Origin: Bacteroidota bacterium
GTDB lineage: Bacteria; Bacteroidota; Bacteroidia; Cytophagales; Cyclobacteriaceae
Assembly (NCBI GenBank): GCA_016191555.1
Contig: JACPVX010000067.1
Location: forward strand, 62,001-126,000
Length of the DNA stretch: 64,000 nucleotides
Direction of reading: 5' to 3'
Below are positions 17,166-25,229 of the stretch, piece after piece (the first letter of the stretch is position 1; each line of letters opens with the position of its first letter). The notes under the pieces are model-generated. The model worked only from the letters and a program-made list of their open reading frames with translations. It was not told where the DNA came from and searched no databases. A program made the position numbers and the translations under genes.

Positions 17166-18468
17166 GCGAAGTTTTCTGAATCAGGGGAGACTTTACTCCG
17201 ATCAATATCACAAAACCAACAATAAAGAAAGCAGCAATTGCCAGCGAGCTATTGCGCATGCTCCCTGTCAGATGCTCTACCAATCCGTAACTAAATGTAC
17301 CGGCTACAATGGAAAGGTTAAAGGTGCAATCGAAAAAACTAAAATACGATGCATAATCAATGGAGTCGCGTGGAATAAGCTTGGAATAAGTTGCACGTGA
17401 TAAAGATTGAATCCCTCCCATCACCAGTCCCACGGCAGTAGCTAAAAAGTAAAATTGAATTTCTGTGGTGGTGAGATAAGCGCCAAAACAAACAAAAATC
17501 CAAAAACAAATCATTCCGAGTAAGGTGGGGCGATCGCCAACTCGTACTGCAATCCGAGAAAAAGCTTGCGCACCGATGGCGGCTACAAGTTGTATGATGA
17601 GTACAGTGGCAATGAGTTTTGAATCATCTAGTGCGAGTTCTTTTGACCCAAATGTAGCTGCCATATACATGACTGTTTGCACGCCCATGTTAAAGAAGAA
17701 GTATGCAACGATATATTTTTTCAAATCCGGATTCGTGCGAAGTGCCTTCCAAACTTTTACCAGCTCTTCATATCCGCGTAGCAGCTTTCCTTTGCTTTCA
17801 TTTCTACGAGAATCCGGCAATTGATTGAGTGGGATTTGCGCAAACCCGATCCACCAGATACCTACTAACAAAAATGAAAATCGGGTAGCGGCTCCATCTG
17901 ATTCAAAATGAAACATCGAATGATTCATGATCATGATCAAATTAATAACCAGTAGCACAACGCCTCCATAGTATCCCATGGAATAACCTTTCGCGCTCAC
18001 CCGATTGAATTGATCTTGGCTTACAATTTCCGGCAGGAAGGCATCATAAAAAACCAAACTTCCCGAGTAGCCAATGCTTGCCAGCACCACGCACAAAATT
18101 CCCCACTCCAAGGTATTGGCATTAAAAAAATACATACCCATACATGCCAGTCCACCTAAATAACAGAAGAACCGCATGAATGCCTTTTTGTTCCCAGCAT
18201 AGTCGGCAACACCAGACAACAATGGCAGTAGCGGTGTAATGATGAGAAATGAAAAGGATAGTGCGTACGAATACAAAACGGAATTCGTAATTGTAATTCC
18301 CAAAAATTCCACTTTGTCGCTACCATCAGACGAAGTAGTTACCGCCTGATAATAAATCGGAAACAACGCACTGGTAATCACGAGTGAATAGACGGAGTTC
18401 GCCCAATCATACATGCACCAGGCATTTTCAATTTTCGGGTTGTTGATAGCAACGGTTGAATCAGTCAT
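17158..18468 (-). CDS. MFS transporter, UMF1/Atg22-like
   Basis: 436 residues with about 12 transmembrane helices. The N-terminal 'WCMYDWANSVYSLVITSA' is characteristic of the Atg22/UMF1 branch of the major facilitator superfamily, as are 'LSGVADYAGNKKAFM' near 86 and 'GGIQSLSRATYSKLIP' near 355. In yeast Atg22 exports amino acids from the vacuole. Bacterial substrates are unknown. It is first in a four-gene minus-strand run with the ABC genes, overlapping the ATPase by 8 bp, and follows the exb terminator at 18476. Confidence 0.85.
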   Translation of the reverse strand: MTDSTVAINNPKIENAWCMYDWANSVYSLVITSALFPIYYQAVTTSSDGSDKVEFLGITITNSVLYSYALSFSFLIITPLLPLLSGVADYAGNKKAFMRFFCYLGGLACMGMYFFNANTLEWGILCVVLASIGYSGSLVFYDAFLPEIVSQDQFNRVSAKGYSMGYYGGVVLLVINLIMIMNHSMFHFESDGAATRFSFLLVGIWWIGFAQIPLNQLPDSRRNESKGKLLRGYEELVKVWKALRTNPDLKKYIVAYFFFNMGVQTVMYMAATFGSKELALDDSKLIATVLIIQLVAAIGAQAFSRIAVRVGDRPTLLGMICFWIFVCFGAYLTTTEIQFYFLATAVGLVMGGIQSLSRATYSKLIPRDSIDYASYFSFFDCTFNLSIVAGTFSYGLVEHLTGSMRNSSLAIAAFFIVGFVILIGVKSPLIQKTSHD

Positions 18469-18475
18469 AAATTAA

Positions 18476-18504
18476 AAAGCCTTCCAATGTTAGTGGAAGG
18501 CTTT
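18476..18504 (-). terminator. Rho-independent terminator of the exb operon
   Basis: A perfect 10-bp stem 'aaagccttcc' / 'ggaaggcttt' encloses a 9-nt loop. On the minus strand it ends in a run of five Ts. It lies 20 bp after the last exbD stop codon and before the MFS gene, so it should end the exb transcript. Confidence 0.75.
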
Positions 18505-18524
18505 CAATTAATCATTAGAGAATA

Positions 18525-18992
18525 TTAATTCTTTCTAGCATTTGAGTTATCCGCTGCCGTATAGAGAACCTTACGGGCATTGCCCTTACGTAACTCTGTT
18601 TCAACGTCTGCGATAATACCTCGTTTCGCATCCTTATCGCCTTTGATCGCAATGGTTAATTGCTCACGTTCAGCTTCAGCTAGCTTGGATTTTTCTTCGT
18701 TTACCCAACGAATAATATCTTCCGTGCTGATAAATGCATCGTTTGCCTGAATTTTCTCCTCTGTTCCAAACTTTGCTTCGGTAGGTTGACCAATGTATAA
18801 GTTGGCCACCAACGTTTTGCGTTCTAACTTACGAAGTTGAGCCGCTTTCGGAATTTGTTGCTTTACCTCGATAGATGATTTACGCATTTCTGTTGTCACC
18901 ATGAAAAAGAACAACAACATGAAAACCACATCGGGCATAGAGGATGTAGGAATTTCCTGCTTTACCTCTGCTTTTTTCTTAAATTTTGACAT
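18525..18992 (-). CDS. exbD: ExbD/TolR-family biopolymer transport protein (second copy)
   Basis: 155 residues. A short cytoplasmic N-terminus is followed by one transmembrane helix near 18-36 ('SMPDVVFMLLFFFMVTTEM') that holds the proton-pathway Asp (DVVFMLLFF). A periplasmic domain follows. This is the ExbD/TolR architecture, which couples proton flow through ExbB to TonB or TolA. It is the last gene of the exbB-membrane protein-exbD-exbD operon, 11 bp after the other exbD. Bacteroidota often carry two divergent ExbD paralogues, and this one has the shorter periplasmic domain. Confidence 0.88.
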   Translation of the reverse strand: MSKFKKKAEVKQEIPTSSMPDVVFMLLFFFMVTTEMRKSSIEVKQQIPKAAQLRKLERKTLVANLYIGQPTEAKFGTEEKIQANDAFISTEDIIRWVNEEKSKLAEAEREQLTIAIKGDKDAKRGIIADVETELRKGNARKVLYTAADNSNARKN

Positions 18993-19003
18993 AATCCGAG
19001 TGT

Positions 19004-19564
19004 TTAGTTACCTACCTTAGTTGGTTCAGCGATAGAAATATTCATTGGGTAATCCTTCTTACCGCGTTCATAGATAGCCCGTTTTTCTGGATCTGTACCA
19101 ATGGCTGAAGCTGCCTCGCGGAATTCCTTATTGGATACACCCGCCTGTTCGGCATAGATATCGTAATAGGCTCCTTGAATGATATCCAGAATTTCCACAA
19201 ATCGTTTGTGACTGGTACCTCTATCGGTTTTAAAAGAAACGATTGCTTTCTCAGGGGTTTCTGAACTGGAAGGATCTACACCTTTATTCTTTATGAATTT
19301 GATGATCATATCCTTTAAACCACTCACATCTTCCATTGGCTCTCCTTCCACCAATAAGGCATCAGATGAGTTAACCTGAATTTTGAAGAGGTTCTTCTCC
19401 TGCATTTTCACCTCGTCCTTTTTATTAGGATCTGGTGGCGGAGGTAAACCGATGCTCAATCCTTTGTCGTTATTGATCGTTGTCGTTACCAAGAAAAAGG
19501 TTAGCAACAAGAATGCAATATCGGCCATGGAGGCATTCGGAATCTCTGGTGTCGATCTTGCCAT
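19004..19564 (-). CDS. exbD: ExbD/TolR-family biopolymer transport protein (first copy)
   Basis: 186 residues with a single transmembrane helix near 13-31 ('ASMADIAFLLLTFFLVTTT') carrying the conserved helix Asp at about 16. A periplasmic domain of about 150 residues follows, longer than in the neighbouring paralogue. The protein is expected to dimerise in the ExbB pore and transmit proton-motive force. In this phylum such units also include gliding or secretion motors (GldL/GldM), but those have much longer periplasmic subunits, so a TonB-energising role is more likely. Spacing to both neighbours is 11-14 bp. Confidence 0.88.
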   Translation of the reverse strand: MARSTPEIPNASMADIAFLLLTFFLVTTTINNDKGLSIGLPPPPDPNKKDEVKMQEKNLFKIQVNSSDALLVEGEPMEDVSGLKDMIIKFIKNKGVDPSSSETPEKAIVSFKTDRGTSHKRFVEILDIIQGAYYDIYAEQAGVSNKEFREAASAIGTDPEKRAIYERGKKDYPMNISIAEPTKVGN

Positions 19565-19577
19565 TTTTTAAAAAATT

Positions 19578-19928
19578 TTAACCGGTAATAATATCTTTAA
19601 CTAAAGAATAGATCGCCAAAACCGCAGAAGTAAGAAGTACTATATAAAATAGGATCAAGCCTGCTCCAATCATCTTTGAACTGGCAGCAGTGGTGCCCAT
19701 GGCAGCTGCCTTAACAGAAACTTCTGAACCAGAAAGTGAATAGGCTAGTCCAAAAAGAACCACTAGACCTACTACTCCAATAAGTGACTTCACCAACTCT
19801 TTTGGGTTACTGACCGCATGGATCAATGGCATACCTACACTGGCAACCAGCGCTAATCCTAAACAGATGTAGCAAATGATAAGCCCTGGAGATATAAGTG
19901 TTATAAGTAATCCTGAATTTTCTTCCAT
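19578..19928 (-). CDS. Small three-helix membrane protein within the exb operon
   Basis: 116 residues with three hydrophobic helices at about 8-33, 47-66 and 86-112. It has no signal for cleavage and no recognised enzymatic motif. It sits between exbB (6 bp) and exbD (13 bp), so it is certainly co-transcribed with the motor genes. It may be an accessory subunit of the ExbBD complex. That role is inferred from position only. Confidence 0.7.
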   Translation of the reverse strand: MEENSGLLITLISPGLIICYICLGLALVASVGMPLIHAVSNPKELVKSLIGVVGLVVLFGLAYSLSGSEVSVKAAAMGTTAASSKMIGAGLILFYIVLLTSAVLAIYSLVKDIITG

Positions 19929-19934
19929 ACAAAA

Positions 19935-20735
19935 TTATTTTTTGTGCTTAACCAAAATATCAATCAATGAGATAGAAGCATCTTCCATTTTGTTCACCAA
20001 GCTATCAATTTTAGATACGCAATAGTTGTACAATACTTGAAGCACCATACCCACGATAAGACCACCTACGGTTGTGATCAAGGCCACTTTCATACCGCCC
20101 GCAACAACTGAAGGAGAGATATCACCGGCTGCTTCGATCGCGTCAAAAGCTTGCACCATACCCACAACCGTTCCGAAGAAACCTAACATAGGCCCAAGTG
20201 AAATACACAATGAAATCCAGATCAAGCCAGATTCTAATCTTCCCATTTCAACGCCACCGTAAGAAACGATTGACTTCTCTACCATATCAATACCTTCGCC
20301 TGAACGCATCAAGCCTTGAGTAAAGATAGAGGCAACAGGTCCTCTGGTGTTTTTAGTAACATCTTTTGCTGCTTCGACACCGCCTTTTGCTAAGGCGTCT
20401 TCAATTTGAGATAATAATTTTTTGGTGTTGGTAGTAGCCAAGTTGAGGGTAATGATACGCTCAATAGCGATGGCCAAACCAAGAATGAACACGATCAAGA
20501 TAGGCCACATGAAGGCTGCACCACCGGCAATGAATTGGTCTTTCAAGGCTTGGTGAAATGACGTTTCTTCTGTAGCGGCAGCAGCGGCATCGCCAGCGGC
20601 TTCAGTTACTGAAGATTCTGCAGGAGCAGCAGCTTGTGTAGTTGCTGAGTCTGGTTTGGCATCTTGAGCCATTGTTTTGGAGGCGCCAAACGCTAGCACT
20701 CCGATGAAAGCAAGAATAGTTACTAATTTTTTCAT
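19935..20735 (-). CDS. exbB: MotA/TolQ/ExbB-family proton channel protein
   Basis: 266 residues. A cleavable signal-like segment (1-23) is followed by an Ala/Glu-rich linker (about 24-62). The ExbB core has a helix near 73-93 ('FMWPILIVFILGLAIAIE'), a cytoplasmic region, and two more helices at about 165-190 and 210-235. The second pair holds 'GLIWISLCISLGPMLGFFGTVVGM' with the conserved Gly-Thr of the pore. Substrate specificity cannot be told, but together with the two exbD genes it forms a proton-driven motor that energises TonB-dependent transport. A strong promoter-like match lies 32 bp upstream. Confidence 0.9.
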   Translation of the reverse strand: MKKLVTILAFIGVLAFGASKTMAQDAKPDSATTQAAAPAESSVTEAAGDAAAAATEETSFHQALKDQFIAGGAAFMWPILIVFILGLAIAIERIITLNLATTNTKKLLSQIEDALAKGGVEAAKDVTKNTRGPVASIFTQGLMRSGEGIDMVEKSIVSYGGVEMGRLESGLIWISLCISLGPMLGFFGTVVGMVQAFDAIEAAGDISPSVVAGGMKVALITTVGGLIVGMVLQVLYNYCVSKIDSLVNKMEDASISLIDILVKHKK

Positions 20736-20767
20736 GGTTTAAGGTTTATGATAAAACTTGAAGTGGC

Positions 20768-20796
20768 CAAAATTAAAGGTTTTGCCGATTTCTCAA
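20768..20796 (-). promoter_or_regulatory. Bacteroidota-type promoter for the exb operon
   Basis: On the minus strand a TTG (-33 type, 20796-20794) is followed after 18 nt by TAATTTTG (20775-20768), an exact match to the Bacteroidota -7 consensus TAnnTTTG. Predicted transcription starts about 25 nt before the exbB start codon. Confidence 0.6.
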
Positions 20797-20961
20797 CAAG
20801 ATTTTTGAAAAAAAACTGCATTTCTATGAAATTTTATTCTGCTTTTGGGTTAAGAATACCAACAAGCCACCGAAGTCACCAGAAATGCCATAAATTATTT
20901 GGAAAAGCGAACGAGGATTAGGAAAACGTCCCTCGCAGAAGTTACGGAGCGAAATGAAAAA

Positions 20962-21041
20962 TCTCCTTTGCTAAAGATTCAAGTCGGAAATCCTCCTTCG
21001 CTGAAGCTATGGAGGATGAATGCGGAGAGGGAGGGATTCGA
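20962..21041 (-). repeat. Displaced copy of the tRNA-Ser 3' end with its flanking repeat
   Basis: Positions 20990-21041 match 21629-21680 at 51 of 52 positions. The copy includes the last 19 nt of tRNA-Ser (T-loop to discriminator). Positions 20962-21009 match 21435-21482 at 47 of 48. The copy thus joins the first and last units of the 27-bp array at 21435, as if the array were collapsed. The rest of the tRNA is absent. An inverted array-like unit lies at about 21048-21072, directly after the GIY-YIG stop codon. Confidence 0.9.
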
Positions 21042-21080
21042 CTTGCTTTCCGAAGCTTTAGCGGAGGAAAGGCCAAATCT

Positions 21081-21317
21081 TTAAATCAAATGCTTGTTTC
21101 TGAAAGCAATACCAGAGCCACTTTTAAGATATTTTTCAAACTCAAATGCTTTTCGCTTATCTCCGAAAGAACAAAAGAATACAACCTTAACAGGTAAGCG
21201 ATGCTTGGTATATTCAACCTCTCCGGAATTATGTCTGACCAACCGAGCATCCAAGTTACTGGTGTAGCCTGTGTAATAGGTTTTGTCTGAACATTCCAAA
21301 ATATAGACTATTTGCAT
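21081..21317 (-). CDS. Stand-alone GIY-YIG nuclease-domain protein
   Basis: 78 residues, a minimal GIY-YIG domain with no other part. The GIY motif is 'VYI' (4-6), the YIG motif 'YTG' (15-17), then Arg25, His29 and Asn30 in 'LDARLVRHNSG'. The catalytic Glu is probably Glu61 in 'AFEFEKYLKSG'. All main catalytic positions are present, so a metal-dependent single-strand DNA cut is chemically plausible. The gene lies between an intact tRNA-Ser with its 27-bp array and a displaced copy of the tRNA 3' end, all in the same orientation. This context suggests a self-propagating nuclease element rather than a repair gene, by inference. Confidence 0.85.
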   Translation of the reverse strand: MQIVYILECSDKTYYTGYTSNLDARLVRHNSGEVEYTKHRLPVKVVFFCSFGDKRKAFEFEKYLKSGSGIAFRNKHLI

Positions 21318-21434
21318 TGACTCTCAAAAGATGATAATACCAATCAATTAGGGAGAAACGAAGTGCTGGGGCATGCACTTCTTCCAAAACATCTGGGGAC
21401 AAGGTCCTACTTCGCGAAAGCTAAAAGTCTAAAT

Positions 21435-21660
21435 TCTCCTTTGCTAAAGATTCAAGTCGGGAATCCTCCTTCGCTGAAGCTACTCGGAAATCCTCCTTCG
21501 CTAAAGCTGCTCTGAAATCCTCCTTCGCTAAAACTACTCGGAAATCTTCCTTCGCTAAAACTACTCGGAAATCTTCCTTCGCTGAAGCTATTCGGAAATC
21601 CTCCTTCGCTAAAGCTACGAGTTGGGGAATCCTCCTTCGCTGAAGCTACGGAGGATGAAT
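21435..21660. repeat. 27-bp tandem array downstream of tRNA-Ser
   Basis: Units are 21463-21489, 21490-21516, 21517-21543, 21544-21570 and 21571-21597, each exactly 27 bp. A 31-bp unit (21598-21628) and a terminal one (21629-21660) touch the tRNA, and a diverged unit starts at 21435. The core is 'atcctccttcgctaaagct'. The last unit can fold as TCCTCC...GGAGGA. Units abut without spacers. Confidence 0.9.
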
Positions 21661-21661
21661 G

Positions 21662-21746
21662 CGGAGAGGGAGGGATTCGAACCCTCGTTACCTTGCGGTA
21701 AACACGCTTTCCAAGCGTGCTCGATCGGCCACTCTGACACCTCTCC
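21662..21746 (-). tRNA. tRNA-Ser(GGA)
   Basis: The minus strand folds as a class II tRNA of 85 nt. Acceptor strands are GGAGAGG and CCTCTCC with discriminator G. The anticodon stem CACGC/GCGTG encloses loop TTGGAAA, giving anticodon GGA. A long variable arm is present, as expected for serine, and the T-arm is GAGGG-TTCGAAT-CCCTC. CCA is not encoded. The 3' end touches the 27-bp array, and its last 19 nt are duplicated 640 bp away. Confidence 0.97.
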
Positions 21747-21911
21747 TAAAACTAATTTTAATACTTTTAATCTATGATACTCTAGTGTATTCACAATGAC
21801 CCCCGATCGTTATCAGGATGCCCCCTCAGCCACCGTGACAGCTAAAAAAGGGTCGCAAAGAAATGCATTAATCATTCTGAATGCAAATGCCTTAGGCTAA
21901 TTAAGCGAAAC

Positions 21912-22976
21912 TTACCCTGTTATTTCTCCTGCCAAAGGAAGAGAAAGCAATTCTTTGGTCTTTTCAATACCATGTTCGCCTAAAAGGATCATGAGCTTAG
22001 CCACGGCAGCTTCGGTGGTCATATCTTTACCACTCAACACGCCAATCTCTTTTAAATGATGACTGGTTTCGTATCTGCCTTGATCCACCATTCCTCCGGG
22101 GCATTGGGAAACATTTAAAATAATAATACCCTTGTGGATTGCTTCTTTCAAAGCTCGGATCAACCATTCGGTGGATGGCGCATTGCCTGCTCCGTAGGTT
22201 TCAATAATCAACGCTTTTAGCCCGGGAGTTTGCAATATGGCTTGTACTGTAGCTTCAGAAATTCCGGGAAATAATTTGAGAATTGAAATATGGGTGTCAA
22301 AATGATTTCTCAATTTGAACTCCTTGCCGGGATTGGCTTTGTGGATCACTGCATAATTATAGTCTATGGCCACACCAGCTTTGGCCAATGGTGGGTAATT
22401 TCCAGACTCAAATGCGTCAAAATGCATACTTTCTACCTTCTTCGACCGGTTGCCCCGTAACAAGGCATCATCAAAATAAAGACAAACTTCAGGCACCACA
22501 GCCCTGCCATCTTTCTTAGCGGATGCAATTTCTAGTGAAGTAATCAGATTTTCGCGAGCATCGGAACGTGGCTCGCTAATAGGCAATTGTGCGCCCGTTA
22601 AAACAACCGGCTTTGCCAACCCCTGTAACATGAAGCTCAATGCAGAAGCGGTGAAAGACATCGTATCGGTACCATGCAACACAACAAAACCATCTTGCTG
22701 ATGATAGTGCTCGAAAATAATCTGTCCAATCGTTTTCCAATGCTCAGGACCCATATTCGAAGAATCGATTGGGTGCTCAAATGAAACAACTGTTAAATCT
22801 AGCAACAGACTTCGCAACGTGGGCAAGTGATGCAAGATCAATGAAAAATCGAATGGAATCAGCACGCCTTGCGCATCGTAAGCCATACCAAAGGTGCCTC
22901 CCGTGTAGATAATCATCACTCTGGATTTCGCCTGATCCGGTGATGCCGTATTGATACTTATTTTCTTGTAGTTCAT
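21912..22976 (-). CDS. ansA: Type I L-asparaginase
   Basis: 354 residues, the usual length for cytoplasmic type I enzymes. The first catalytic Thr lies in 'IYTGGTFGM' near residue 27. The second signature is 'LHGTDTMSFTASAL' near 99, and the Lys of the second triad lies in the 'TGAQLPISEPRSDARENL' region. No signal peptide is present, which fits the type I enzyme converting asparagine to aspartate and ammonia in the cytoplasm. The start ATG overlaps the TatD gene's stop by 4 bp, so these two are co-translated. Confidence 0.93.
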   Translation of the reverse strand: MNYKKISINTASPDQAKSRVMIIYTGGTFGMAYDAQGVLIPFDFSLILHHLPTLRSLLLDLTVVSFEHPIDSSNMGPEHWKTIGQIIFEHYHQQDGFVVLHGTDTMSFTASALSFMLQGLAKPVVLTGAQLPISEPRSDARENLITSLEIASAKKDGRAVVPEVCLYFDDALLRGNRSKKVESMHFDAFESGNYPPLAKAGVAIDYNYAVIHKANPGKEFKLRNHFDTHISILKLFPGISEATVQAILQTPGLKALIIETYGAGNAPSTEWLIRALKEAIHKGIIILNVSQCPGGMVDQGRYETSHHLKEIGVLSGKDMTTEAAVAKLMILLGEHGIEKTKELLSLPLAGEITG

Positions 22977-23752
22977 ACGCTGGGGGTGCTAAACAATCTG
23001 TTCGCGTTGGCAGTTGTAATGTGGGCCAATTCCTGTAAAGTTATTTTTTTTAACTCAACCACCTTTTGCGCAATCAACGGAATGTAGGCCGGCTCATTGC
23101 GCTTCCCGCGATACGGCACGGGTGCCAGATAAGGACAATCGGTTTCCAACACAATATTGTCCAATTCAATATTGGGTATCACTTCATCCATGCCGCTTTT
23201 CTTAAAAGTCGACACGCCACCGAGCCCCAAATAAAAACCCATTGCGGTAATCTTCCTGGCCTGTTCTACCGTGCCCGAAAAACAATGAAACACTCCCCTC
23301 AGTTTGTCGCTGCTATGCATTTCCAGTAACTCAATCGTTTCATCGATGGATTCGCGGCTATGAAGCACAATCGGCAAGTCGTATTGAATCGCCCATCGTA
23401 CCTGAATATGAAAAGCTTCTTTCTGTTGCTCCCAAAACGTTTTATCCCAATATAAATCTGTACCCATTTCACCGACAGCCGCAAACTTTCGTTTGGCAAG
23501 CCAAGCTTCGACCTGATACAATTCCTTCTCAAAATCTTTTTTGACTGAACATGGATGCAAACCCATCATGGGAATGCAAAAATTGGGATGCCTCGCTTCT
23601 ACTTCCAGCATTCCATCGATCGAAGCATGATCAACATTCGGCATATAGATGGCAGAAAGACCTGCCTCACGCGCGCGCCAAATGGTATCTTCACGATCGG
23701 TTTTAAATTCGTCATTATATATGTGAGCGTGCGTATCGATCCAATGGTCCAT
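22973..23752 (-). CDS. tatD: TatD-family metal-dependent hydrolase
   Basis: 259 residues with the TIM-barrel amidohydrolase pattern of TatD. The metal ligands are 'DTHAHI' (7-12), 'GLHPC' near 63, Glu in 'AVGEMGTDLYWD' near 93, 'LHSRES' near 130, 'VFHCFSGT' near 154, and 'ETDCPYL' near 204 with the catalytic Asp. TatD proteins are Mg2+-dependent DNases/deoxyribonucleases involved in quality control. Overlap with ansA and a 1-bp gap to the dgkA gene show tight operon packing. Confidence 0.92.
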   Translation of the reverse strand: MDHWIDTHAHIYNDEFKTDREDTIWRAREAGLSAIYMPNVDHASIDGMLEVEARHPNFCIPMMGLHPCSVKKDFEKELYQVEAWLAKRKFAAVGEMGTDLYWDKTFWEQQKEAFHIQVRWAIQYDLPIVLHSRESIDETIELLEMHSSDKLRGVFHCFSGTVEQARKITAMGFYLGLGGVSTFKKSGMDEVIPNIELDNIVLETDCPYLAPVPYRGKRNEPAYIPLIAQKVVELKKITLQELAHITTANANRLFSTPSV

Positions 23753-23753
23753 C

Positions 23754-24104
23754 TTAAGGGAATAAATAATGTGCGAAAATAAGCAGACCGATTATTATAG
23801 AAAAGAGAGAAGCAAGAGATACGGCACCGGCCGCAATATCTTTGATACGGCCGGCCTTTTCGCTCCACTCCGGATGAACCAGATTGACTAACTCTTCAAT
23901 GGAAGTATTGATCAGTTCCAACCCCATCACCAACGCTATACAAAACAAAAGTATACACCATTCTATTACGCTTACGCGGAAAATGGAGGCTCCGATAATC
24001 ACCATTACACCTACAAACAGTTGAATGCGGATGTTGCGTTGCGAATGAATAGCGTATTTGATGCCACTGCAAGCTGCTTGAAGGCTTTTCAAAAATTTAC
24101 CCAT
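23754..24104 (-). CDS. dgkA: Diacylglycerol kinase family protein
   Basis: 116 residues with three transmembrane helices (about 28-45, 50-68, 92-114) and the DgkA signature 'ELINTSIEELVNLVHPEW', with 'KAGRIKDIAAGAVSLASL' after it. The Glu and Asn of the first segment and the Asp of the second belong to the active site. The enzyme phosphorylates diacylglycerol or undecaprenol in the inner membrane. In Gram-positive bacteria the related enzyme is an undecaprenol kinase. Which substrate applies here is open, but the neighbouring glycosyltransferase and deacetylase genes suit lipid-carrier recycling. It overlaps the next upstream gene by 8 bp. Confidence 0.9.
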   Translation of the reverse strand: MGKFLKSLQAACSGIKYAIHSQRNIRIQLFVGVMVIIGASIFRVSVIEWCILLFCIALVMGLELINTSIEELVNLVHPEWSEKAGRIKDIAAGAVSLASLFSIIIGLLIFAHYLFP

Positions 24105-25191
24105 GGCGCAATGAGTTTAATAAATCATCGATCGCCTCATGGAGAAGTGGCTGCGAAGGTGACAAGTAAAAACCCTTACGGGAAATCACTTCTTGCATGG
24201 CCTTCTTCAAATCGAATTCATTTTGAACAATTGAAAAAACAAGTCCCTCTCCATTCAATTTGTAGGCCAAATATTCTTGTTCCGGTTGTCCGGGTGTAGG
24301 TACCATGACACAATTTTGTTGGCCTAAGATAGCCAAATCCATCACCGAACTATAACCCGATCGGCAAATCACAAACTCAGCTGACTCGAGCGCAGTCTGA
24401 AGTTGTGTTGCATTTAAATGATTGACTTCGTGCAGGTATTGGTTTGTTTGGGTGATCATTGAATCACCAGGCAAACCTTTAACTATCAGAGCTGGCTCAT
24501 TTACCTGAATCAACTGATTTCGTAAAATTGTTTCAAACAAACTTCGCTGTGGTTCCGGACCGGAAACAACAGCCAGCACTTTCCACTTCTTTTTGTCATG
24601 ATTCGAGACCTCCCTTTTTTCGAACCGAGATAAAATTCCCACGATCCGGCATTTTTCATTTTGGGTTTTACTTAATTCGCCAGAAAGAACGTTTCCCGGT
24701 AAATCGGGAATCCAGCAATGATCAAACCGGTTGATCATCCAACGATTCATGTGATTGGCAATGCCGGCCAACCATCCAAAGCGGGAAGCCAATAAGATCG
24801 AAAGCTGATGCGTAATGAAAATACTCTTGACAGATCGATCACGGCATCCATACCGATTATCGGAAATAATAGCATCGATCCGGTGTTCACGGATCAGTTG
24901 TTTCACTTGGCGCTTCTCTTTCCAGATGGCGTTGTTGAATTTAGGTATCTGCGCAAGCAAACTTCGAATCAGGGACCCTCTAACTACATACTTTGGCTGA
25001 TACGAGGCCAACTCAAAAAAGGTAAGCTCTGGAAATTCTTCTTTCAGTAATTGAAGTGGTTGCCCGCACGAAGCAATGGAAACTCTACAACCTCGCTCCA
25101 ACAACATACGAACGATAGGAATACAGCGAGTAGCATGACCTAAGCCCCAATCCAAGGGTGCTACTAAAACATGAATTGGCTTTCGTTCCAC
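24097..25191 (-). CDS. MurG-like glycosyltransferase (GT28-type fold)
   Basis: 364 residues from a GTG start. The N-terminal Rossmann domain begins 'VLVAPLDWGLGHATRC', typical of MurG-like proteins, and the C-terminal donor-binding part has 'FVICRSGYSSVMDLA' and 'PTPGQPEQEYLA' motifs. These resemble UDP-GlcNAc-binding loops. Such Bacteroidota proteins are often labelled UDP-N-acetylglucosamine:LPS transferase. The position in an operon with dgkA and a polysaccharide deacetylase favours a role in surface glycan or lipid-carrier metabolism. It is too far from dcw genes to be MurG itself. Confidence 0.75.
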   Translation of the reverse strand: MERKPIHVLVAPLDWGLGHATRCIPIVRMLLERGCRVSIASCGQPLQLLKEEFPELTFFELASYQPKYVVRGSLIRSLLAQIPKFNNAIWKEKRQVKQLIREHRIDAIISDNRYGCRDRSVKSIFITHQLSILLASRFGWLAGIANHMNRWMINRFDHCWIPDLPGNVLSGELSKTQNEKCRIVGILSRFEKREVSNHDKKKWKVLAVVSGPEPQRSLFETILRNQLIQVNEPALIVKGLPGDSMITQTNQYLHEVNHLNATQLQTALESAEFVICRSGYSSVMDLAILGQQNCVMVPTPGQPEQEYLAYKLNGEGLVFSIVQNEFDLKKAMQEVISRKGFYLSPSQPLLHEAIDDLLNSLRHG

Positions 25192-25229
25192 ATCAGCAAA
25201 GATCGGAAGGAATTGCTGACAATCGATAC

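Noticed and set aside
20899..21197. Two short plus-strand frames across the tRNA copy
   Set aside because: They simply translate the array and tRNA fragment on the wrong strand.
21435..21660. Possible CRISPR array
   Set aside because: Repeats are head-to-tail 27-bp units with no unique spacers, and no cas gene is nearby.
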